Of a stretch of DNA of 64,000 nt, positions 29,982 through 39,588 are shown in pieces (the first letter of the stretch is position 1; each line of letters opens with the position of its first letter). Made by a program: the position numbers and the translations under genes. The stretch is from positions 1,860,001 to 1,924,000 of the forward strand of contig NC_031673.1 in assembly GCF_001640025.1 (NCBI RefSeq). Direction: 5' to 3'. The DNA is from Sugiyamaella lignohabitans (lineage: Eukaryota; Ascomycota; Dipodascomycetes; Dipodascales; Trichomonascaceae). The notes below the pieces were generated by a model. The model saw nothing but the letters and a program-made list of their open reading frames with translations, ran no database searches and was not told where the DNA came from.

Positions 29982-32591
29982 TTATGCTTTGTTATAGTGC
30001 TCATTGATCTCAAAAAGCTGGCGAACACGGAGGTAGTCGGTAATGGCCACTGCGTGAGATTCAATGGCCATTGTCCAAATAGCTTTCACTGCTTGGTCTT
30101 GACGAAGCGCTTGTAAGTACTTTTCAACTGACTCCGATGTCTGAAGTAACGAAATACCATTGCTTTCGTCGGCCCTGCGACGACTATTCTGATAATCGGT
30201 AAATTTTCCAGAATATTCGAACCAAGAAGCAAAGTATTTCTCCATGTGAATGCCATATTCTTGAAGTTCTATCAAAGTAGGCACCTCGCTGGGAACTTGA
30301 GGAGGCTTGGGTGGTTGAAGATGAAGGAGGTCATTCGGACTAGACGTCATCAATTGCTGGGCCCCGCCAACCCCGCCGTTCTGCATATTGCTCGAAGCCT
30401 GGCCTTGATTATTTGCCTCTGAGCCGAACGTATTATTGGGTAGTCCTGAAGAATTTGCTGATGCTGTGAATACCTTGGGGATTGTTGTGTTTACGGGTGT
30501 AAATGCAGTTTCCAGTTTTGTAAAGAAATTGCCATTGGGTCGAATAAATGAACTCACTCGATCGGAATCGTCCATGCGGGAGGTTGTTAAGTTATCAGAT
30601 TCATTTCGTTTGGCAGAGACATTGGGTCTATTTCCGTCGCTGTCAGGAATATTTCGCGACAAGTCACCCAAATCGAAATTACCATTAGTCTGAGTGAAGG
30701 GCGTAACGTTTATGAAATCTCGTTTCAACGAGTCATATCGTCCACTACCGTCTTCTTCTGGTACTTCTTCTATATGAACTGTACGGGCTCTCTTCAAAGG
30801 AGATTGTGGGGCTGCACCATCAAACGAAACATCAGCTGGGTTTCTCTTCTTGCTGGCATGCGAAACAGACTCTTGAGCCCGCACCTCTGAATCGCCCAAG
30901 TTACTTGTTTCATCATCGGCATCATCTTCCATATATCCCACCGGGTCTCCTACGTCTTCCGTGCCTTTGCTGTAGCTTGTCGCATCGCCGCTTTCTTTCT
31001 CCTGTCCTCTGTTGGCATCCTCATTTGCAGTTTCACTGCCGGACTCGTCGTTGCCACTCAGATCTATTATATCGTCTTCCGTAAGATCAATAATAGGTAC
31101 ACCTTTAGGAACTTCATCGAAGCGAGTGCTGGTCATGTGTGGTAGATCCGAATGGCGAGTATGGCGAGCAAAATGTCTTCCTGTAAACATTGATCCATTA
31201 AATTTAGTTCTCTTGGAGAAATTAGACCCGCTGGATCCAGTTCCTTCGGGGTATATGTTGTTGAACTCCTGTTCAAATTCATTCTCAAACGTCTCTGCAG
31301 CATCTCCATATACTTCATTATCATCACCGTCATAATCACTTTCTTCTTCAGAATCAACAAACAGATTATTATGTTCTCTCTTAGGTTTCTTCTCAGTGGA
31401 TTTCGCGTTTGTGCTTTGTTTGGGTACTTTGAAGTTAATCGGCTCTGAACGGTCTAGATGGTCTGTATTCGTCTTGCTGGAATCATCATCTTTTGAAACC
31501 TTTTCACCTTTACTGGCTTTTTTGCTCGCATCTTCAGTGTCGTTGCTTGAATTGTTGTCGTCACCAGCTACATATGAATAAGAAGAAGAGCCAGCCCCAC
31601 CATCAGTACGTTTGAACGTTCGGGTCTTTTCCTTCACCTCTTGTCTACCCCAGGTCTGGCTATAGTAAGTAGGATTGTCGTGATTTTGAGACTTGGCATT
31701 GCCATTCTCAGATGTTGAGGATCGATCCCGTTCATTACTGGTCCTTGCCTGATGCTGTTGAGGTTGACTTTTAGACGTCGATGATTGTTTTTGTTTCTGT
31801 TTTTGTTGGGTTTGCTCTCTGTGCTGATTCGGTTGTCGCTGGTATGGATAAAAGGGCTGTTCATGCTGTTGCTGTTGATAATTGAATGCTGAGCCTGTAT
31901 AATTAGTGGATCCATAGCTAGACCCCGGGTGGGTAAAGAACTCGTAGTTGGCGCTATAAAAGTTATTTTCTGGAAACGAGTCTTGATTGTAGTAGTAGCT
32001 CGAATATGGATTCGTATTTGATCTGTTGTAAAAAGAAGAAAAGAAGTTTGGTCGCTGTTGCCTCGAATTGAAATTCCTTCCTCTGGAACTAGCACTTCCA
32101 AACGAGAACGAATAAGGGTCGGCATAAGTGGAATACCCCGGGAATTGGTTGGCATTCGACCCATTGCCGTGATTATTTCCATTGCTGGTATATCTTGAAT
32201 TGGATCCTGGGGAGTACGAGGTCGGATTGGGCCTCTTCGTCTCGTCTAACTTGGCATTGTAACCTGCTCTCTTCACTGGATCAGTGAGAGTCTCCTGAGC
32301 TTCTAGCAGAACTTTGAACTTATCGGCATCACCACTGTTTTTATCGGGATGATATTTAAGTGCTTAAAATGTTAGTATCACAACCGGATCTGAAAACAGG
32401 TTCACACTGGTGGCAAATACACTCTCGTAATCAACCCACCACAGGACCCTAAATCAAGCATCCCCATCACTTATGCTCATTCACCTGTACCTACCCAGCT
32501 TTTTGTACGCCTTTTTGACATCGGTCGTAGACGAGTTTCGGTCTACACCCAGGATAGAGTAGTAGTCTGGCGTGACAGTAGACGTTGGCAT
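29982..32591 (-). CDS. J-domain (Hsp40) protein with long disordered region (two exons)
   Basis: Exon 1 is 32591-32495 and exon 2 is 32362-29982; joined they give 825 aa. The 132-nt intron has GTAGGT, GATACTAAC and TTTTAAG. Exon 1 supplies PDYYSILGVDRNSSTTDVKK and exon 2 continues ALKYHPDKNSGDADKF, which together make a complete J domain (about residues 8-70, HPD at 37-39). A Q/N/S/Y-rich low-complexity stretch follows, then Asp/Glu-rich segments. A conserved-looking helical C-terminus ends the protein (about the last 110 residues, IELQEYGIHMEKYFASWFEY). J proteins stimulate Hsp70 ATPase; client and location are unknown, though the acidic and basic clusters suggest nucleus or cytosol. Read from exon 2 alone the J domain would be missed. 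Confidence 0.88.
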
Positions 32592-32732
32592 TGCGACACA
32601 CTAACCTTCGCCTCCTGCTTATCTCTTGTTCAAAGCTGACAATGTCGCCCGTCTTCATCATTTCATCTGCCACACTTCTCCTACGCGTCACCTGATCACG
32701 GGGTTAGGGTGCAACACAGGGGACGAGGGTTC

Positions 32733-32870
32733 TGCCTCCGGCGGCTGGGGCTCCGCCCCAGACCCCGTAGCTCCTGCTTCGCAGGAGATTTCGTGGCGAT
32801 TCCCGAGTCCGACTCGAGCGCAGCGAGAGGAGCAGCGGGGTCTGGGGCGGAGCCCCAGCCGCCGGAGGCA
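32733..32870. repeat. GC palindrome, complete copy upstream of the J-protein gene
   Basis: The left arm is G type and the right arm S type; the 30-bp spacer is TTTCGTGGCGATTCCCGAGTC-like. It begins 142 bp upstream of the J-protein ATG. Confidence 0.92.
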
Positions 32871-34190
32871 CACCTGCTCCGCCCCTGTGGAAACAGGGGA
32901 GAGGGGAGACTGCAGGTGCGGTGCTGCAATGCATGGTTTAAGGGTCCGTGACAGGAGTGTATCTTGCAGGGGGATCGACCACGCCGTTACTGCTCATCCG
33001 TTCCCTAGATGGTGGCGAGCATGGAACACCACATATGGACGTGTTTCACATTGTGGACGGTGTCGTGGTAACTGTCAGAGTGTGGGGGCACACAGCAATG
33101 GAGAGTTGGCATACAGAGAAAAGATAGTTATGAGTTGTTTTAGAGTGTGTGGAGGGGGGGTTGACAGAACCGGGATGTCGGACTCAGGCTGGCATATAAT
33201 ACCTGCAATGTACGGAAAGCGGATCGCTGGTAGATCCTATCATAAAATTAGCGATGTGCGGTCTAATCGGCGAGAAACACCGTGGTAAAACGGTTGTCAC
33301 GATAACTGATCCTGGTATATATGCCGTTTTCAGATGGGTTTATAGACGGATTGCCACGGTGCATAGCACATGTACTGGGAAATCGCTCAAAATGTCGTGA
33401 AGTGCTATCCAGACTAGGCTAGGTTGTTTTGCCATTTTCCAAACTGCTTTTTGTCTCGCGAGATCGGTCTTTTCTCCATTCGCCACTTGTCTTAAACTGC
33501 AATAAGGTTTGAAACAGTCTAGCGAAAATGATAACAGAAACGAGATTAATTTAGTGTTTGCCAAGTATCTGATGCAGTAAACTTTGTTCAGAGGGGGGGG
33601 GATTTGAGTTCACTCGTCATCCATCGATGGAAACATCAATAGTAGTATCGTTAGAATGGGGGTATTGTTGGATTACGGTTAGATTTGGTTAGATCATGGG
33701 TATCAAGTTTGCCAGTGGCTTTGTTATTTTTTTTTTTCTTTGTATTTGTTTATTCCATTTGATCATTGCATTGATCATGTTCCATAACAAAAATGATGGA
33801 CATGAACTCGCTGCTGCGAACGCGAACATCTCTCCTTTTGTAGTCTTGCACCCTGCGCCATATCATGTATCTATTGAGGAGGTACCAGGAAACTGAAAAA
33901 TCAGATCACCAGGTAGCTAAGTAGGACTAAGTAGGCCTAAACGGATTTTAGTAGAGTTAAGAAAAGTCAAGCAGTTTAACCACGTTGAACGATATATGGA
34001 TGGAATTATCAGCTTAGTGATAATGCTTTAAGCCAGACCAAGCCAGCTCAGCGGCATCATACTATGCGCCAGTGGATGAGCCAGATGCTAGGTAAGTTAC
34101 TTACTTACTTACCCATAGCTCCTGGCATTGCTGTCAGTCTGCATCACATTCTGATCGTCTGATTATTGCAGTATATCACAAAGGTACATA

Positions 34191-34223
34191 CTGCTGCTGA
34201 TGCTGATGCTGCTGCTGCTGCTG
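34191..34223 (+). repeat. CTG/ATG trinucleotide microsatellite
   Basis: Eleven trinucleotides: CTG x3, ATG, CTG, ATG, CTG x5. Not within a supported coding region. Confidence 0.85.
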
Positions 34224-34230
34224 TTAGAAA

Positions 34231-34346
34231 GTTCGTTTAGTGAGGTTGTTTAGAGGGTTCGATAGAGAGTTCGTTTAGTGGGGTGGGGTTGTTTATTGAG
34301 TCAGTGGGGTCGTTTAGTGTTGTCGTAGGGTTAGAGGGTCATTTCC
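34231..34346 (+). repeat. imperfect 38-40-bp tandem repeat, G/T-rich
   Basis: The motif GTTCGTTTAGTG starts units at 34231 and 34269, and GTCGTTTAGTG starts a third at 34309. Each unit has a second GTTGTTTA-like or GGTTAG-like block. G and T dominate one strand. Confidence 0.7.
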
Positions 34347-35959
34347 TGCTTTAAGGCAGCAGCAACGCGCTTACTAACTGCGGTTCCCACTGGTGTTGTG
34401 GGTCTTATTACATATCCCGTAGAGGTTCAATGCTGGCTGTTATGTTGTACTGGGCTTTCTTGGATAGCCCATGGCGGCTCAACTCAAACCTTGGACGCCT
34501 GTGAAAAGTCACCTATATCTTGGCTTTCAGCCTGGTCCGCCTCAACATCGCCTTGAACTCACCTTGAACCTCTCTACTCTAGCTCGAGCCCCATTTGTGA
34601 TTGGTTTGGGAATCGGTCTTAAAGTTAAGATCCAGCTGAATTTTTACGGTATTCGCAGTCCGCTAAAAATACATAAACTACTGCAAAGAACAATTATATT
34701 TTTATTATTATTGGTCTTGGGGGACAGCTTTATCGTATTAGAAACATTATTTCGTGTGTCACACTTCAAAACTCCAAGAAAGCTGTATGTGCTAGGTGCC
34801 GTACTTGGTCAAGTCTAATCAACCCTGATGGCAAACCCTGCATCGACGCTAAACTGGGACACTGTTTATCTCAGATTAGCTTGTCGTTAGTCATGTCAGG
34901 TCAGATCCGACGCCAAAGCGATAATTGAGTACCGCAGCTACCTTTGCATTAGTTGTGCATTGGCCGATCTAACAAATAATAAGTTTCAAATTTTGTCCAA
35001 CTGATATACCTACCTGTTACAACAAAAAGAAAATCGAACAGCCGAAAAATAATCTAACAAAAATAGAAATAAAGTCTGCTCCATTCAGGTGGTTCTCGGA
35101 ACGGATGCTTTTTACTGGTATCAATCGCGCCATTGCAATGGTACAAACGAAAAGGTTAAGTACAGGCACTCAGTGATGCCAGGGGCGGTGCCAAGATTGC
35201 CAAGGTGCCAGGGGGACCAAAGGGACCAGTGGATTTGTGAGATTTCTGGGCGATTAACTGATTTCCGAGGAAATTTTCCTGAGGAATGGGTTGAACTGCT
35301 ATTAGTGGTACTTGGAGTTCAAAAGGTCTGTTAATCACAATTGATCATGGACGGTAATTGACTTTTTTTTATAGCTTTTATTATCTTTTACATAGCTTGG
35401 ATTCTTGCCAGGGGTTGAATAACTAGATCCATCTGCCGGCATCATATCAATGATCCGTATTCAAACTTTATGTCTACACACAATATATACCCATGTCACG
35501 ATTTCTTTCTGTTTTATCTGGTCGCATGTCCCAGTCTCAAACCAAGCTGACCTGACAGTACACTTTCATGGTATGACGTTTGTTCGACTGGGTGCTCGTC
35601 TCAGATTTCCCGTCACTAAGCGTGTCAAGCTGTTTGACGAGTTCACTCGCCAATCTCGAAACACCATTCTCCTAGTTTTTTTTTATAATTTTATCTGGTT
35701 CTATCTTTTGTTTTTATTTATCATTTTATTTTTTCTAATTTTTATAATTATTTCTTTTTGTAGATATTTGTAGATTTTTTGCAGATTTTTGTTTCTACAA
35801 GTCGACAACTTTTTATTTTATTATTTTTCTTTTTTTGCTTTTATTTCACTTTTCATTGGTTTTCCTTACACCCTAAATCAATAGCATGAACCGCTAATCT
35901 GTTAACTCTGACTCGTATAAATCGCTGGTAATGTCTAATTAATTATCTGTCTATCTGTC

Positions 35960-36011
35960 TGCCGTCTCCTTGCCGTCTCCTGCTGTTTCTCTGCCGTCTC
36001 ACTGCCGTCTG
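35960..36011 (+). repeat. TGCCGTCTC repeats in a pyrimidine tract
   Basis: TGCCGTCTC occurs at 35960, 35971 and 35992, and TGCCGTCTG at 36003, inside a pyrimidine-rich stretch. Confidence 0.75.
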
Positions 36012-36150
36012 TCTACTTGTATGTACACTGTCGATCTACCCTGCTCTGTCTCTCGAATTTCTATCTACTCACCTGCCTCTTTACCTACAGCCCCCCTACA
36101 TATCTCTATTTTAATGATCTTCCTGCTATCTACTCCACTACTTATATTCC

Positions 36151-36198
36151 TATCTGGTTATAGTTTATCTGGTTATGTTATATCTGGTTATCTGGTTC
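36151..36198 (+). repeat. TATCTGGTTA decamer repeat with 15-nt spacing
   Basis: TATCTGGTTA begins at 36151, 36166 and 36181 (exact 15-nt period). An overlapping partial copy, TATCTGGTTC, begins at 36189. It could be a cluster of protein-binding sites. Confidence 0.8.
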
Positions 36199-36943
36199 TC
36201 ATTCAGAACTGACCACCATTGTATTTCACATTTCATCCACACAACTGCTAGCTTATTTGCTCGCCAGCAAATCTCTAACTACCTCAGGTTAATCATTAGT
36301 AGTTCTGATAGCTCTGTCACCCGCTATTTCTGCATTCAACAATAAACGCATGTTCACCTGTACATATACTCACATAATACAATTTTGACAGAGGCGCTAA
36401 AACACTTGCACATACATATACGCATACATAAATCCACATGAAAATATAAATCCCAAAATACACTACATACACGGCTAGTGGTTATGTAAAGTGGGCGGTG
36501 CTGCTGTAAGTTAATGTGTCTGGTGTAGTACCTACAAAACATTATTAGTGTTACCACTTTATGATCGGAACGACCCACTTTCCAGTTGCAAACTTGGTGT
36601 GTACATAAATCAACTTTTCGTATCCAATAGCTTGACTTGTTCACGGTTGGCATTTTTCCTCCGAATCTTGCTTGTCTTGTGTGTATGGATTATTTCGTCG
36701 GCTTGGAATCCTAGTCACTAGATAAAGCTTGGTATTTTTTTAGATATAGAGAACGATAGTGGGATTTCCGGAAGTCAGGGCTACGTCGAATCTGGATTAT
36801 TTATCATATTCACACGTCTGCATTTAAACAGTCGTTGCCAATTGTTTTCTTTATTTTACTGGAATCAGTGTTGGTGCTGATTCTGAAATACTCAGTAGAG
36901 GTATCCTCGTGAACTGTGAGCGCAATTGCTTCTCCATTCAATA

Positions 36944-37183
36944 CTATATTTCTTCATAGGATCTGCGAATTGCCCTTCTTGGCTGGTAATTGTGGCAACC
37001 AGTACTTTTTGATAGCGACCAACTATTACGACAATTGCACCATATCATACGACCAGCGTGTGAACCTCGACAACTTTTACAGCTAATATTGCTACTGGTA
37101 CCATTACATCTGTCGTCACTATCTGTACTTTGATAGCAACTGTCGCAGAATCCTTTATCCCTGGCTGTCGTGTTTGAAGCCAT
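36944..37183 (-). CDS. doubtful small cysteine-rich protein
   Basis: 79 codons from the ATG at 37183. It has eight cysteines in the pattern CxxC ... C ... CxxC ... CxC ... C, within a Ser/Thr/Asn-rich sequence (for example RDKGFCDSCYQSTDSDDRC). No signal peptide and no recognised family. It is divergent from the lipid-kinase-like gene, 234 bp away. Another frame on the same strand is open over the same stretch, so it may be chance. Confidence 0.25.
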   Translation of the reverse strand: MASNTTARDKGFCDSCYQSTDSDDRCNGTSSNISCKSCRGSHAGRMIWCNCRNSWSLSKSTGCHNYQPRRAIRRSYEEI

Positions 37184-37417
37184 AATTTGATCCACAGAGC
37201 ACTGTCATCTAAACAACTCGACATTCTCTGCTTCTCTGTTTCGAATCTGTCACTTGTGCTCTGGTGGATCCATCCTTGTTTTAATTTCAGGTACTCAGTA
37301 GCTCGCCCTGTGTCGATAACCTGATATCCCACAAGACCCTATTGAATATTTTTACATTGTATCACTATTTCACTCGGTCATACTCCCAGACTACTTCTAC
37401 ATAATTCCTGAATCAAG

Positions 37418-38851
37418 ATGGAGTATATCGCGGCCGAGCGAATTCCACTAGTGGTGGCTCCATGTCGGGATTTTGAAGCTGATGCTACTGCAAAAGAGAA
37501 TTTCAAAAGCTCCTCACCAAAATATATTTTATTTGAATATGGAGACCGAATGCCCGTAGCAGTTCCTGCAGGCTCGACAACATCAGGTTCTAACGCCAAG
37601 TCTGGTACTGGCCGTACATCTGCTGCTAGTAATACCGAGACTGCACGTACTCAATCACCGTTGCCATCACCTGGAGCATCATCAATTCTATTTCGAACTG
37701 AACTGGACAGTGTTCCAGATCATTTAAAGCCATACCTGGTTCCTTATGCCGTCAGTTCTGACCCAAGAGACCCTCCGTCGGCCACCGCCGAGTCAACTCG
37801 CAGACGCCTTTCTGCTACTAATCTTCCTATCCACCTTCGCAATTTAGCGGTCATTGACTCGACCTATTCAGGATCTCATAAATCATCCGACTTGTACTTC
37901 GCTATTCTTCTTCCTCTTTTAAAAGCATTTGGATTGGCCCATGTGTACGTAGCAACCACGGGCCCATCGACTATTTCTAATCATGCAAAATCATTTTCAT
38001 CATCATCCACAGTCGTGCTCATGGCCGGTGATACTTCTGTTCACGAGTTTGTTAATTCACTCACCGAAACCCGTGAAAAGCTACGCCTTAATGTGGTGGT
38101 CATCCCCACTGGCACTGGAAATGCTCTGTCTGTATCTATTGGCCACAACTCAGTAGCTCATGCTATCTCTCGGCTCTTTACTGGACAAGCAGAGCCTCTT
38201 TCTAACATGAAGGTTGAATTCCCTCCCGAATCGTCACTAATAATACCCACAGACCCATCTAATCCCGCTCCCATTCAATCCCTTCAGTCATTGGTCGTCA
38301 CATCATGGGCTTTCCATGCCGCTCTTGTTGCCGACAGTGATAGTCCCGAATACCGTGCCCAGGGTCCTGGCAGATTTGCACTGGCTGCAAGGGCCAATCT
38401 AGAAGATAAGGATCAAAACTATGAGGGCACAATAACCTACAATTCTAACGGCAAAAGCCGAGTCCTTGCTGGCCCACATTCATACGTCCTATTTACACTT
38501 GTCAATCGCTTAGAAAAGTCGTTTCCCGTTTCGCCAGATTCCAACCCAGCCGCTAGCGGTGACCTACATCTCGTTCAATTCAACCACCTCGAAGGGCCTA
38601 GCATCATGGAGATTATGCAAAAAGTCTATAACAACTCGTCGCATATTAAAGACCCACGAGTCACCTACGAAAAAGTCGACCACGGCACACCATCGTCTGT
38701 CATCGCCACGCTCCAGGTCGACAACGCAGACCCCATTTATAGAAGATGCTGCGTCGACGGCCGTATAATCATCGTTCCTGCACACGGAACCATCAAGATC
38801 TATGAGCCAACCAGGAACTATAACGGTTGGGATTTATATATTGTCAAATAG
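37418..38851 (+). CDS. diacylglycerol/sphingosine-kinase-like protein
   Basis: 477 aa with the catalytic fold of the diacylglycerol kinase / sphingosine kinase / YegS superfamily. The nucleotide-site loop is AGDTSVHEF (203-211) where the family has GGDGTVHE. The second loop PTGTGNALS (230-238) is canonical. The C-terminal sandwich domain includes the late CCVDGRIIIVPAHGTIKI strand pair seen in sphingosine kinases. A Ser/Thr/Pro-rich low-complexity segment lies at about 50-90. Phosphorylation of a lipid is expected from the fold, but the altered GGDGT loop leaves open reduced activity or a different substrate. Confidence 0.8.
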   Translation: MEYIAAERIPLVVAPCRDFEADATAKENFKSSSPKYILFEYGDRMPVAVPAGSTTSGSNAKSGTGRTSAASNTETARTQSPLPSPGASSILFRTELDSVPDHLKPYLVPYAVSSDPRDPPSATAESTRRRLSATNLPIHLRNLAVIDSTYSGSHKSSDLYFAILLPLLKAFGLAHVYVATTGPSTISNHAKSFSSSSTVVLMAGDTSVHEFVNSLTETREKLRLNVVVIPTGTGNALSVSIGHNSVAHAISRLFTGQAEPLSNMKVEFPPESSLIIPTDPSNPAPIQSLQSLVVTSWAFHAALVADSDSPEYRAQGPGRFALAARANLEDKDQNYEGTITYNSNGKSRVLAGPHSYVLFTLVNRLEKSFPVSPDSNPAASGDLHLVQFNHLEGPSIMEIMQKVYNNSSHIKDPRVTYEKVDHGTPSSVIATLQVDNADPIYRRCCVDGRIIIVPAHGTIKIYEPTRNYNGWDLYIVK

Positions 38852-38916
38852 TTTCCCTCTTTAATGTAAACAAATACCCTGCAGATCACCGCGTTGCCCC
38901 TGCATGGACAGGGTCC

Positions 38917-39052
38917 TGCCTCCGGCGTCTGAGGCACTGCCCCAGACCTCGTTGCTCCTGCTTCGCAGGAGTTTCTGGGACGCTCGAGTGACGACTCGAG
39001 CGGAGCGAGAGGAGCTGGGGGGTCTGGGGCGCAGCCCCAGCCGCCGGAGGCA
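38917..39052. repeat. GC palindrome, complete copy
   Basis: The left arm is diverged (CTGAGGCACTGCCCCAG, stem broken) with a G-type end. The right arm is intact with loop GCA and an S-type end. It starts 66 bp after the stop of the lipid-kinase-like gene. Confidence 0.9.
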
Positions 39053-39588
39053 GTCTGGGTAGGGCTGGCCTGGAGGGTTCTCCGTCCATTCTGGAGATTG
39101 GCTCAAAACGGAGTTTATCAGCTGAGGAAAGAAAAGATAAAGAGAGTCCTGAGAAATGGTTTTGTTGCTAGCAATCGAGAGTTAGTCTGGACCCTGTACG
39201 GCTTCAGTACCCCACAAAAAGCCCAGATCAGTCAGGAACGGCTCTTTGCGGAAATGCTTAGCAATTCTAGCGCCAGTGAGGTAATATATAAATAGTCGAC
39301 TATCTTCGAATTAGGATTCATTTTTTTCTTTCTTACAAGGTTCGAAGTACCGAAGGCTGAAGTTTTCGTTTACATTAATTGTACACAAAATTCTGATCGT
39401 TGTACATGTTAAACTGCTATACAGAGATTTGAGATTTGCTAGTTGAATGGGGACATGCATGAGATCTGACTTGAGATCATCTTCATTTCATCATCTGATT
39501 CACTTGCACGCACATACAATATATTCTAAACTACAGCACCATTTCACTAAGACCAGCAATTCGTACTGCCGTCAAGTCCAGACTCAGA
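39053..39588. promoter_or_regulatory. upstream region of the questin-oxidase-like gene
   Basis: About 540 bp. A 65-codon frame at 39098 begins with TTG only and is not called. No clear TATA box or other element is seen. Confidence 0.45.

Larger units (their letters stand above)
32871..37417. other. 4.5-kb gene-poor region with several tandem repeats
   Basis: No gene I can support with confidence. It contains a run of nine or more G at 33591-33600, TTAC x4 at 34097-34112, a CTG/ATG trinucleotide run (34191-34223), a 38-40-bp imperfect tandem repeat (34231-34346), a long T- then CT-rich stretch (about 35680-36120) and a 15-nt-periodic decamer repeat (36151-36198). Small frames exist: a 66-codon one with a hydrophobic segment (33696-33896, plus) and a 115-codon one (34471-34818, plus). 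Neither shows a family. The right part is upstream of the lipid-kinase-like gene. Confidence 0.6.

Noticed and set aside
32626..33288. 220-codon frame, plus strand
   Set aside because: Its middle is the GC palindrome; the rest has no protein family and many Arg/Gly/Ser typical of translated GC-rich repeat.
34471..34818. 115-codon frame, plus strand
   Set aside because: One hydrophobic stretch but no family, no promoter sign and AT-rich surroundings; left as part of the gene-poor region.
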